64,000 nt of DNA from Mortierella alpina (lineage: Eukaryota > Mortierellomycota > Mortierellomycetes > Mortierellales > Mortierellaceae): the NCBI GenBank assembly GCA_029449245.1, contig JANATF010000009.1, positions 930,001-994,000 of the forward strand, in the 5' to 3' direction. Below, in pieces: positions 25,712 through 35,800 of the stretch (position 1 is the first letter of the stretch; the number at the start of each line of letters is the position of its first letter). A program made the position numbers and the translations under genes. The notes beneath the pieces are model-generated. The model was not told the DNA's origin. It ran no database searches and saw only the letters and a program-made list of their open reading frames with translations.

Positions 25712-25774
25712 ACGAAAAGAGATGGAAACGCGGTCTAGCCGTATTCGGTGACGTCATTTAACTTGAAATGAGGC

Positions 25775-25782
25775 CTCCTATG
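25775..25782. repeat. Left target-site duplication of the right element
   Basis: CTCCTATG directly precedes the TAG terminus at 25783. It is identical to the 8 bp after the other terminus, at 32971-32978. Confidence 0.9.
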
Positions 25783-26243
25783 TAGCGCTGGGAGCGGAGC
25801 AAATCCTCGCTCCAACGAGCAGCTCGCTCCGAGCGAGCGAGTGGCGAGAAAATTGTGGCGCTCGCTCAGGATGGATCGTTGAAGCGATGGGCGCCATCTC
25901 GAAGGTACGCGACAAAAGTGCATGACAGGAAAAAAGGGCTGGGAGCTGAACGACCTCGTCCGCTAGCTCGCTTGCAGGAGGTACATCTTTCTTCAAGTTG
26001 TTGCCGCGTTGGAAGGCACATGAGGATACAGAATGGACGAGGTGATAAGGAACAAAGATTTATTCACTACTTATATTGGCCTCACAAAGGAGGCCGGCAG
26101 CTGATGTATTGTACCGGGCTGGAAAAACATAGGCAGTACGTCCTCGTAACTTGCCCTGTCTATGTCCGTGAACGTGCAAAAGATAATGCTCATCTATTCA
26201 TGGGAGATAGAAAGTTACTCGGTGTGAGAGGACTACAGATATG
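25783..26243. other. Left non-coding arm of the right element
   Basis: This is the terminal repeat with GAGCGAGC-rich subterminal sequence to about 25870, then the 3' flank of the macro-domain gene. An ORF on the plus strand here runs into the antisense of the macro gene and is a shadow. Confidence 0.6.
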
Positions 26244-27733
26244 TCAAGACTTAATGAACATTAGCCGCAACTGGTTTACCCTTGCAGCTTGTGTAGGATG
26301 AGCGCTGATCCACTCATGCACCTCGGCTATGGCGGTACCGGCGGCCTCCATCTTGTCGAAACCATAAATTCCGGCCGATACACAACACAGTGCCTGTTTT
26401 GCCGTTCATAGCAACGACAAGGATTAGCGGAATGAAAAAGTGCCCCATGTATCCGTGTGATAAATAACATACCACGCTCTGGATGTCGCCCTGATCGCTT
26501 GCTAGTGTCAAAGTGTTCCAGTAGCAACTTTTCAAGACGTCTTTTTCACCCTTCTGTGGCCCTACAGTGTGAATTATATCTACAAAAGAGCCATGCGAAT
26601 ACAGTGTTAAGGAAGATGATGAATTAGACCAACGGACACAGCTTTAACCATATTGCTTGACTCTGGCTAGTATGCTGTACTCACAACGGCAGGGCAAATT
26701 GAATGCAGGGGTAACCTTTGCATACTAATCATCGTCAAGAGACAATATAACAGTTGTTAAGGCACACACAAGGACTCCCATGTTATTCAGGTAGTCTACA
26801 TCGAGCACACTTACCCCTTCCTCACATCCACCAGCAGCTGTGCATGCTGCCACCAGCTCAGGCCCAGCGGCATCGAATATCGCACCACAAACTAAATAAA
26901 TCATCGTGTGGTCAGTATCATTGCCTTTTGCCAGCAGCATCAACCAAAGCAGTGCAAAAGGGAACCGTACCTCCACCGCCTTGTGCAAGATCCTTGTTTG
27001 CAGCGTTCACTATATATCATTGGAGTAGAGTGTCAGTCATAAGGTCATTGTCGGCACAACATTATTGCTGCCAACTCAATGAGGCATCTTTCGTACCGAT
27101 TGCATCCACCTGGAGCCGAGTAATATCGCCATGACTACGAGTGGAAATGCAAACGTTATTAAAACTTTGGTCGAAAAGTACACTCTTTAGTTTTGAAAAG
27201 CATAGGTTTATGTACTATTGGATGATCCCGTTAGAGCTAATGGGGAGCGCTGGTGCTTGGGCTGGTGGGGCAGAGACAGCTACAGTGCCAGCGGGTGCTT
27301 GGGCTGGTGGGGCAGAGACAGCTACAGCGCCAGCGGGTGCTTGGGCTGGTGGGGCAGAGACAGCTACAGCGCCAGCGGGTGCTTGGGAAGGTAGGGCAGA
27401 GACAGCTACAGCGCCAGCGGGTGCTTGTGCAGGTGGGGCAGAGACAGCTACAGCGCCAGCGGGTGCTTGGGAAGGTAGGGCAGAGGCAGCTACAGCGCCA
27501 GCGGGTGCTTGTGCAGGTGGGGCAGAGACAGCTACAGCGCCAGCGGGTGCTTGGGCTGGTGGGGCAGAGCCGGCCATAGCGCCATCGGTCGCGTAACTTG
27601 CAACTGGCAACATCACCCAATGACCATCCATCGTGGAGAACATGGCCATCTGCGCGTTCTGCGGCACAGAGGGTGCGAGGAGGGGCACATAAACAGTTCG
27701 GCCATGGTAAATGAACTGGGAATTGTTATTCAT
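26244..27733 (-). CDS. Macro-domain protein with N-terminal Pro/Ala repeats
   Basis: Seven exons (minus): 27733-27216, 27134-27097, 27009-26971, 26891-26815, 26724-26685, 26579-26473 and 26393-26244. All joins are GT-AG with consistent phase, giving 322 residues. The first part includes eight 14-residue repeats (about SAPPAQAPAGAVAV). The C-terminal half is a macro domain: GDITRLQVDAIVNAANKDL, then GGGVCGAIFDAAGPEL, YIIHTVGP and SAGIYGFD. These match the ADP-ribose-binding Asn-Ala-Ala-Asn, glycine-rich and phosphate-binding loops. In MacroD-type hydrolases the glycine loop reads GGVDG; here Cys replaces that Asp, so catalysis may differ. The gene lies inside the right mobile element, divergent from its nuclease gene, so it is apparent cargo. 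The start was chosen for its context; an upstream in-frame ATG at 27994 is less likely. Confidence 0.82.
27252..27587 (-). repeat. 42-bp minisatellite, eight copies, coding
   Basis: Eight head-to-tail copies of a 42-bp unit encode the 14-residue Pro/Ala repeats of the macro-domain protein. Copies differ at a few bases, with two sub-types (GGGCTGGTGGGG and GGGAAGGTAGGG). The length keeps the frame, so copy number could vary without breaking the protein. Confidence 0.95.
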
Positions 27734-28441
27734 TGTGTGAGGAAGTGCGTCGAGAAGAGATGTAAGTAAGGAAACCGAGGTGTTGGAGGAGAAAGCTAGA
27801 AGGAGCGAATGAGGTCGAAAATGTGACAGAAAGTGAGATTTAAGTAGTCTTGGATATTGCCTGCACCCCTCTGAAAGAACTCTCGCTTGCAAAGGCGTAG
27901 CAATTTTTTGGAATGGACCACTTGCACCACACTGCTTTGCGACCTCATTCACCATTCCAGGCCAAGTCGTTTTGCACCTTGTTCCCCCACCCACAAAGCG
28001 GTTTCTCTTTTGCTGCTTTGTGCCTGCCCGCCCACAGAACGTCTTGTTCTTTCACTTTCATCACTTGAGCTAATCTCTGCAGCGCCTTGGCTTCAGTCCT
28101 GCGCAGTGTAAAGTCTTTCACCCACTGATTTTGAAGTTGATCGAGAGAAAAGCCTTTTATATTACTATCACCTCGGGGAGAAAGAATAGGCACCCATGAT
28201 TCTAATGGAGGATACGCTTATTCTCTTTGATATGGGTGTGGGCAGAACAGTCGAGCCAACTTTTCAGTGTTCTGTAGCGTGCACCACTGATATCCTCGCT
28301 GTTCTCTACCATTTCCTGGCACCCTCGGCTCACTTACCACCTCCTACACTACCCACCAACTTTCAACTCTCTACGCCATCGACACAATCACCGCTCTATA
28401 CATTATCCACCTCGTCTACACCTTCCTACTACGCCTTACTC
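27734..28441. promoter_or_regulatory. Divergent promoter between macro and XPG-Fanzor genes
   Basis: This 708-bp region separates two start codons facing away from each other. A TATA-like CTATACATTAT lies about 45 bp upstream of the XPG-Fanzor ATG. No further gene is supported. A shared promoter would allow co-expression; this is inferred from layout only. Confidence 0.5.
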
Positions 28442-31400
28442 ATGGGGTTCGCCAACTTTGGCGAGTTTCGGAAGAAGCAGAATCTGAAGGGGGAAAAGGT
28501 CACTGCCGAGGACGTTGCCGAGCTGCACGTCCATGTAGACTTTGGTTACTATTTCTTCAGGGTACGCAAAAAACTTCACCAGAAAGACCTCAGACTGGCC
28601 CGAGGAGCTCTTGCCCAGGAACTGCAATCCGGTCATTACAGCACCGTGCGCTACGCGACATCAGACTTCCAGTTTGTTTGCACACCTCCAGACCAGCCAT
28701 TCAGCACTGGCGTGGAATTTATGGTCGACTTCGACTTGAAACGGCTCGGCGTTGATCCAGCAACTGCCGTCATTCACATGGATGGACCCCGCACAGCCCA
28801 AAAGATCAGGGCGAGGACTGAGCGTAATAGGGTAGCCAGTCGAAAGCGACAAGCGGCTCAAGCAATCCTCGATAGGGCTGTAACCTGCGCAAACAACGGA
28901 CAGCGCTGTAAAACGCAAGGCTTTTACAAATTGTTGGAGGAGATCCGCGATATGACAGCCTTGGAGAAGGAGTCTATCAGGGACCGTCTGATCGCACTCG
29001 GTTGGAACGTGCACGTCTGCACCGGGGAAGCAGATGTGTGCATCGCGAGGAACGCCGAGGCTAGCAATGACCTCAACTTTGCCACCTTGACACGAGATAG
29101 CGATCTCCTTATGCATCGGCCTGTCACCAAGGTGCTGATGCCGGCGAAAGGCGGCCTCGAGCTGATCAGCCGCGAAGACGTACTGAGGGCCTTTCAGATG
29201 GACGAGGACCAACTGCAGCTCCTTGCAGTTGTGTCGACCTCCGACTACTGCAAGTCTGTCCCCCGCTACGGACTTGTCAAGAACCACAGGGCCATCAAAA
29301 GGTTGCGATGCCCCCCTGGCAGACCTGCCCGTCTGCAGCACCTGCTACGGCAATATAAGAGGACTGTCGGGACTACAGACACCTCAAACTCCTGGTCGAT
29401 CTTTGTCAATCTGGCAGAAACCCCAGCTGGACCGGAGGTGGCGGCACCTCCGAGACCCAATAGAGAATCGGTGTATAATATGCTCCAGGCAAAGCGTATT
29501 TACATATCCAAGATGCCAAGGTACACTTGATAGATGGCAAGGCTCATAACAGCCACAAGACGTTTTTTTTTTGTTGCTCTTGTTTGGTTTATTGCTAACC
29601 AAATCACTTAATTATCGATTGCTACGTGCTAGGGCTCCACGACCTGCCCAGAGAAAGCTCAGAAGGCGGACGAGCTATGGTGTACAGCCGGTACAATGGA
29701 CCCAGGAAGTGAATAACGCGCCCGTAGCTGTAACTCGGCCCCCAAAACGACAGCTAGACGGCAACAACAACAGGGGCAAGAAGAAGAAGAAGAAGGAAGA
29801 CGACGACGACGACGACACGGTGCCGAGGTTCAGAATCTCATCCAGGGCAGCCAGGAATCGTGAATACGGCATGGGAGGTACCGTATAACACAAGGGGCTG
29901 GCTGTAACATGGACTATTGAATCTTTCAAGCGAGCAATCATATCTAACACATCCCATCAATCCACTGCAACTGATAGGCCCATCCTCTGCCGTGCCTTCA
30001 GTCGGCTCCAGCACAGGCCATGTGCTGCAGCAGGCCGCCCAAGGGGTTGTACAAGGCCAGCAAGATGAAGTCGCTGACGAGATGACAGCTACTCGGGAGG
30101 AAACAATGGCTATTCTGGAGGCAATGGCTTCCAAGCCGGACGACACAGCTGTGACCACGGGAGTCGCGCAGCCATCTGCGGTGGCGACAAGTCTCCCTCA
30201 GGACAGCGAGCAGGAGACGAGATCTGCAACCCACTGGTTTGAACTGAGTGTGCACCACGCGATGGCGACGCTGGAGCTTGGATCATTGGAACACCTCTTA
30301 CGACAAAACTTGGGGCCCAAAATCGTTGCCAAATCAGTAGAGCTCCAGGGAAATCTGCACCGTGCACTGAGACGATATGGTATGGCGATAACGTGGCGCT
30401 ACCTTTACCAGACTGGGATCCTCGAAGGCCCCAGGATGTTAGTGGGTGCGCAGAGACTTTTTCAGGAACGCCTGAACAGTTACAACTTGGTGCTTCAGGA
30501 CTTTCAGGCGCTCGATAGTGTCGATCCTGTAGCGAAAGCGGAGCTGGAAGCTGCGTATCTTGGAGCCGGAGCATACCTTGAGACGTTGGACGCCAACCCG
30601 CGGGAGAGAGCTGCAACGGGGGCGTTGTGTCTAGGACACATCCAAAACATTTCTCGTATTGCCCATATCACAGCCGGCTATATCCAGACTATCGTCCACG
30701 ACATGTCCAGGTGGTACCATTGGATTCATCACGCTCTCTGCTTGTTTGTGGCCTCGATTATCTGGGACGAGTCGCAAAGGACTCAACAACAGATGGACCA
30801 GGATCAAGAAGATATGAGGGCAATACTGCATCCAACCAGGAGCCGTAACATCGTTCGCTGGACTGGCAACTATTTGAGCGGAATGGACAGCAGCATACCC
30901 CTGCGTAGAAGCATCCTGGACAGGGAACGCGTTCAGCGGATTGCCATAGCCGCCGCCACGCTGCTTCGAGAATGTTGCCCGCACTTGGTATTGCCCCCTA
31001 TCCCCGCAGGTCATAGGGAGATATATGCCGACATGACCTACACGCTCTCGGACGAGTTTGCCGAGTTTTTCACAACCTCCCTCTCAGCGCTACAAGAAGT
31101 GGTAAGCATCATGCCTTGTCTTCGATACCGGTGAAAAAACAAACACTTTGAGGAGGACATTTGCCAGCTCTACAAACAGCAACGTTGTTTAACTGGATTT
31201 GTCTCAACTGCTCTAGACCCAGACTAAAACGGAGGACTTGTCTGGAAACAATGCCATCGCACAATACATGGCGCTGAACACAGCGCGCAGAGAGGAGGAG
31301 CGGTGGTCCTTCTTTTCCCGGCCAGCCTTGGGCGATCGATGGATCAAGTTCTCGAGCAAGGGTCTGCGCGATGCGCTCATGAGCACGGACTGCCCTACTA

Positions 31401-32809
31401 GGTCGGCAATGGCATTGCTCTTTACCGCGGATGAGGATTTGCCCCAAGAGTTGTTTTTCGAACGGACGCGGCACCGCAAAGTGACCATGTCGATGAAAGA
31501 GTATGGTGCGGATAAGGACGGTCTGTATACGAACCTGAAACGTCAGTGGAGTGAGAGGAACCAACAGAAGGCTGCAAACCAAGCTGTCGAGACAGGTGAG
31601 AGAGACGTGAAGAAAATGGGGTAAATGTTTGGCTTAGAGGATGCCTTCTATGAGTGAGACTGACTCTAATATTTTTTTATAACATCGCCTTTGCCAGGTC
31701 CTCGTAAGCAAAAGGCACGCAGACCAAAATGCTACAAAGTGACTAGCGGCGCCATCACGACCAACGGCCTCGTTGTGCAAGGTTTGGTCTTTGACACCTC
31801 TCAGCGAAAGCCAGGCCCACTCAAGGCTGGCAGCTCGCCGTTGATTGGGGTTCCTCTACTTGGAGGGAAAAAATGCCTCGACGCCAACGTCCAAGCGCAC
31901 CTCGATGCGCACCAGGGCACCTTACATGTGGCGGGGTTGGATCCCGGTGAAGTCATCACATGTGCCTGCACCACGCTGCCTCCCAATCCACAAGCCAAGA
32001 CGGCGAGGAACAGCCTCGTCTCCCGCGCATCCTTGTATCAAGCTACCAACAACTTCAATCGCAAACTGCAGGCACGCAAGGCTGAAAAGACCATCCTCAA
32101 TAACGTGGCATATCCTTCTATCAACGAGATTGAAGCGCTCACCCCTCGCCGAGGAAAGATTGGAGTGGAGCCACTGCAGCAATACATCAGATGGTACTCT
32201 GCTTTTGAGCGTATGCTAAACTCCCTTTACTGCTGCCTCTGGTACAAGCGCAGACAATGGGAGCGCACCAAGCAAGACAGAGGAGACTACGAGCGAGCCT
32301 TTGACGCCATATTGCGCTCCGCAAGTGCAACAGGACCCGGAAGTGCCACAGCCCGAGTGCCAGCCATGCAAGTGGACCCCAACACTGGATACAGCATGAA
32401 TCTGGCGATCGTGATCGGCAATGGCGAGTTTGCTTCTGGAATTGGCCGGTCATCGCGACACAGGACCCTGATAGCGTTTATAGTGAAGAAGGTGAGGCAG
32501 CTTCACCAGATGATGGGGGATGTGTGGCAGTGTCAACGTCTCAGAGCTAACTCGAGTTATCGTTTTGAATGTGCTGTATAGGCTCGTGGACTGGGCATAC
32601 TCGTCTTCCAGGTGAACGAGGCGTACACGAGCAGCCGTTGCCCGAGGGATCACAGCCCCCTGATAAAATACGCCAGGAGCGTTGAGTGTTGCACCTGCAG
32701 CATCTTGATCCACAGGGACAGCGCAGGCGCCCATAACATCGCGTACATTGGACGCGAGCATATCCAAGACCGGGGCCGACCCTCCGCCTTCCAAAAACCA
32801 GCGGTGTAA
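28442..32809 (+). CDS. XPG/FEN1-like nuclease fused to Fanzor RuvC nuclease (right copy)
   Basis: Exons are 28442-29520, 29633-29877, 29978-31101, 31217-31595, 31698-32491 and 32582-32809. All introns are GT-AG, in phases 2, 1, 0, 1 and 0, and the protein has 1,282 residues with no break. The N-terminal XPG/FEN1-like domain begins MGFANFGEFRKKQNL. It keeps D33, D114, E196, D198, D219, D221 and D268. A basic linker with KKKKKKEDDDDDD (exon 2) and a helical region follow. The Fanzor/TnpB part has RuvC-I VAGLDPG (D1024), RuvC-II-like VIGNGEF (1183-1187), a zinc ribbon (SSRCPRDH...VECCTC) and RuvC-III HRDSAGAHNIA (D1253). Known Fanzors are RNA-guided DNA nucleases of about 500-700 residues. The extra half here is a second, structure-specific nuclease family. 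The start matches the left copy, and exon 1 is 1,079 nt in both. Confidence 0.9.
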
Positions 32810-32874
32810 TGCGGTAGACTCTTACTGTCTCGGCAGTAACCGTCTGCAGACGCACCGTACAACTTGTTGTTTGT

Positions 32875-32970
32875 CGCAACAGTAAGTCATGTGATATTTT
32901 GATGACAGAGCGAGCGCTGAGCAAGCACGAGCGAGCCACTCATGCAAAATTCTTTTCGCTCCCACCTCTA
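32875..32970 (+). ncRNA. Candidate Fanzor guide (omega) RNA 3' block, right element
   Basis: The block lies 65 nt after the nuclease stop and ends exactly at the transposon terminus. It shares cgcaacagtaagtca (32875-32889), gagcgagcgctgagcaagc (32908-32926) and ttcgctcccacc with the left copy, although the surrounding bases have diverged. Conservation of non-coding sequence here fits a guide-RNA scaffold overlapping the right end. The guide would then start at 32971 (ctcctatgactaggaggctc). It could also be only transposase-binding sequence. Confidence 0.55.
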
Positions 32971-32978
32971 CTCCTATG
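32971..32978. repeat. Right target-site duplication of the right element
   Basis: CTCCTATG is identical to 25775-25782 and directly follows the element terminus at 32970. Confidence 0.9.
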
Positions 32979-33064
32979 ACTAGGAGGCTCTGCATCTTCA
33001 ACCAGCCTACTGCCCTCGAAATTCCACTAGCCGCACCGAACTGCATCGCCGCATACAAATTACC

Positions 33065-35800
33065 ATGGCGACAAGGAAACTTCAAAGTAATTCGGGCGGC
33101 TTGAAAAAAAAAAAACCACCAGTCTTGACTGCAAGTGCGAAACGTGCTAGCTGGCATTCACAAAACGAGGCGGCGGACACCTCTACATCGTTCGAGCAGT
33201 GGACGTGTGCACTTGCTACAGCAATTGACCCAATGCCGTTTGGTTCTTCTGCATCGGAAAATAGCTGAAATCGACAAAGTTCTGAAAAAGGTCGCCGAAG
33301 GCGTCGAGACGTTTGAGGAAACACTGGAGAAGATTGAGATATCCACCAATGTGAACCAAAAGGAAAAGTACGAGTCGGATTTGAAAAAAGAGATCAAGAA
33401 GCTGCAGCGGCTGCGCGACCAGATCAAAACATGGACCGCCTCCAATGACATCAAGGATAAGAGGGCTTTGATGGACAACAGGAAGCTAATTGAAACGGTA
33501 TAGTAGCCGGAATGACGATCGCTTCGATATCTGAACGTCGCCGCAATCAAACGAGCGACTGACATTTGAAGGGACTGTTTGCCTGGGTTGATGTCATAGC
33601 AAATGGAAAAGTTCAAGGCGATCGAGAAGGAGATGAAAACAAAAGCATATTCTAGGGAAGGGCTTATTATGTCAGGAAGGATGGACCCCAAGGAGAAGGA
33701 GAAGGCGGAAACGTGTTCTTGGGTCACAGAACGTGTCGAGTCGCTTAATATCCAAATCGAGGCATTGGAGGCCGAGGTTGAGACCCTGCGGGTAGGCGCA
33801 AAGCGAGGCAAGAACAACCCCGCAAAGGAGAGGATATCGGAGCTGGAGGAAAAGATTGAACGGCACAAGTGGCACCAAGGGCGGTTAGAACTCATCCTAC
33901 GGTTATTGGAGAACGGGCAAATTGAAACGGACAAGGTCAGGCGATCATGTTGAGCACGATTTATGCATGCGTTGGCGCATCGTTTGCAGAGTGCCAACAA
34001 GTGAACTTTCGCATGCAATACTAGGTCACCGCAATTCAGGAGGACGTAAATTATTATGTTGATGAAAATCTGGTAAGACACTTTGGCAGCGGGCGAATAT
34101 TATCCGGAAAGTTTTCATCGGGATGGCTAACTAATAGAAGCATATGTGACATTTTGCACTGTATAGGATCCTGATTTTGCAGAGGACGAGGAAATCTACA
34201 CGGATCTCAATCTCGAGGAGGAGGAAGACTTTTTCACTGTGGGTACGGATGGCCAAAAGGACGATGATCATTCTGAAAAGAGTAAAGATGACACTCCGGA
34301 CACGCCGGCAAAGAGCAAACCCAGGGAGCTTGAGCCAGAGACAATACCATCACCCACCAGGAATGCAACCACAAAGCCAACTCCAACGAAAAGTATGCGA
34401 TTTTCACCAGTGTGCTTTTTGAGCAGTGTTGTTGTACATCTCGAGAGACGCATGGGTCTGACGAATTGGTTGATCTGTTAGAATTATCCATGTCCGAACC
34501 AAAAGAGCTGAAACCAGCCCCAACGACACCCCCTGCGGCCCCAAAAGCCAGCAATCCAGTACTTGCGCGAACACCAACCATAGCTAGGGCCGTCGAAACT
34601 CCAACGATTCAATATGCGACTGCAGTCGCTGCCAACCTCCCTGCAGCTTCGGAATCACCGCGTATCGCGAATATTTCAGCTTCGCCCTCGCCCTCCCCTA
34701 GTGTGGCACCTGCTGTGGCCCATGCCTCTCCCAGCACCACCACCAGCATAGTACCACCGGCATCTTCAGCATCAGCAGCGGCTGCGGCGACATCAGCACC
34801 ACCAGTGGCATCAACGACAGCAGCTGTGTTCTCTCCTACAGTCACGTCGGCTGCACCCTCGCCAGCAATATCCACAACAGCTGCAGGCTCAGCATCATTG
34901 TCAACAGCGCCTGTGACTGAGGAGGAAACCAGTGCCACTTCACCAGCGCCTTCTGATGCAAGATCTTCAGCTATTCCATCATCTACCACTCAGCCCGTCA
35001 AAGACTCCTCAGCACAAAAGGAGAGTGAGTCACCTGAACAGAAACCCCGGCGAGAGGTAGCACCGACCTCGCAGCAACAAGCGCCCACAGCAGAGACAGA
35101 GATCCGACTTCCAGCAGCACTGGCGGACCTGGCACATAGCTTCGAGACTTCTAAGGAGCGTGCCTTGTCCAAAGACATCGGATTTTTTGCAAGCCAAATG
35201 CTGGAGGCCAGCTTCCAGTTTCTGCCAGAGCATGCGGATACGGAAAGGTATGCAGGCGACAGAGACAATGACTATATTTTTACAAAGCAATAATTTGTAT
35301 ACATGGTGAAACTTACATTTCTTGGTGATCCGTTCAATGTAGGCCAAAGTACTATGCTCCCAAGAACCCTTACCCAACACCGTCGTACTACCCTCAGGCG
35401 CCACCACCCAGTCTTTTTGAGTCATCCGCGGTTTTTGAAAAGTTTGACATCGACACCCTGTTCTTTATTTTCTACTACCAAAAAGGGACCTACCAGCAGT
35501 AAGTGGTCCGAGCGTCTACACCCGCTACGCTAATATATGAACGAGGAGCCAAGACTTTTCTTGTTAACCCACTGATATACGTTTAGGTATCTCGCTGCAA
35601 GGGAACTGAAGAAGCAATCATGGCGGTTCCATAAAAAATACTTGACCTGGTTTCAACGTCATGAGGAGCCCAAGGCCATCACGGACGACTACGAGCAAGG
35701 AACTTACATCTACTTTGATTATGAGGGTGCATGGTGTCAAAGGAAGAAGACAGATTTCCGCTTCGAATACAAGTTCCTGGAAGACGCGGAACTCGTCTGA
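33065..35800 (+). CDS. NOT3: CCR4-NOT complex subunit NOT3
   Basis: Exons are 33065-33086, 33265-33497, 33600-33935, 34025-34072, 34167-34392, 34482-35247, 35343-35498 and 35587-35800, giving 666 residues. The N-terminal coiled-coil Not3 domain (about 1-230) is strongly typical: [54 protein letters not shown] Ser/Ala/Pro-rich linker spans about 290-490. The C-terminal NOT box (about 540-666) contains [20 protein letters not shown] and [20 protein letters not shown]. The protein is a scaffold of the CCR4-NOT deadenylase, acting in cytoplasmic mRNA decay and in transcription control. The right mobile element ends only 86 bp upstream of this ATG, so it may have displaced the native promoter. Confidence 0.95.

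Larger units (their letters stand above)
25783..32970 (+). mobile_element. Right hAT-like element with XPG-Fanzor and macro-domain genes
   Basis: The 7,188-bp unit is bounded by inverted termini. TAGCGCTGGGAGCG (25783-25796) opposes the complement of 32957-32970, TAGAGGTGGGAGCG (12/14). A perfect 8-bp duplication, CTCCTATG, lies directly outside both ends. Termini starting TAG/CAG with 8-bp duplications are the hallmark of hAT elements, and Fanzor genes are known as passengers of such transposons. Subterminal GAGCGAGC motifs occur at both ends. Inside are the macro-domain gene (minus) and the XPG-Fanzor gene (plus), both intact. No transposase ORF is present, so the unit looks non-autonomous for transposition. 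The perfect duplication suggests a fairly recent insertion. Confidence 0.88.

Noticed and set aside
25607-25880. A single palindromic MITE at the element junction
   Set aside because: Each arm is better explained as the end of a separate element: the 8-bp duplications pair with the distant ends at 20145 and 32971, not with each other.
25855-26301. Plus-strand ORF of 148 residues next to the left end of the right element
   Set aside because: Most of it overlaps the last macro-domain exon in antisense and the subterminal repeats. It has no domain and no good start.
27141-27596. Plus-strand ORF with Gly/Ala/Trp repeats
   Set aside because: It is the antisense of the 42-bp repeats in the macro-domain gene. 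The minus-strand frame joins six further exons into a full macro domain, while the plus frame leads nowhere.
28442-29530. XPG-like ORF as a separate gene ending at 29530
   Set aside because: A donor at 29521 and an acceptor at 29632, with a CTAAC branch site, join it in frame to the next exon. The left copy has a donor at the same exon length and phase.
20146-32970. A hAT transposase gene inside the island
   Set aside because: No ORF with a BED finger, DDE residues or a hAT dimerisation motif was found in either element. All sizeable frames belong to XPG-Fanzor or the macro gene.
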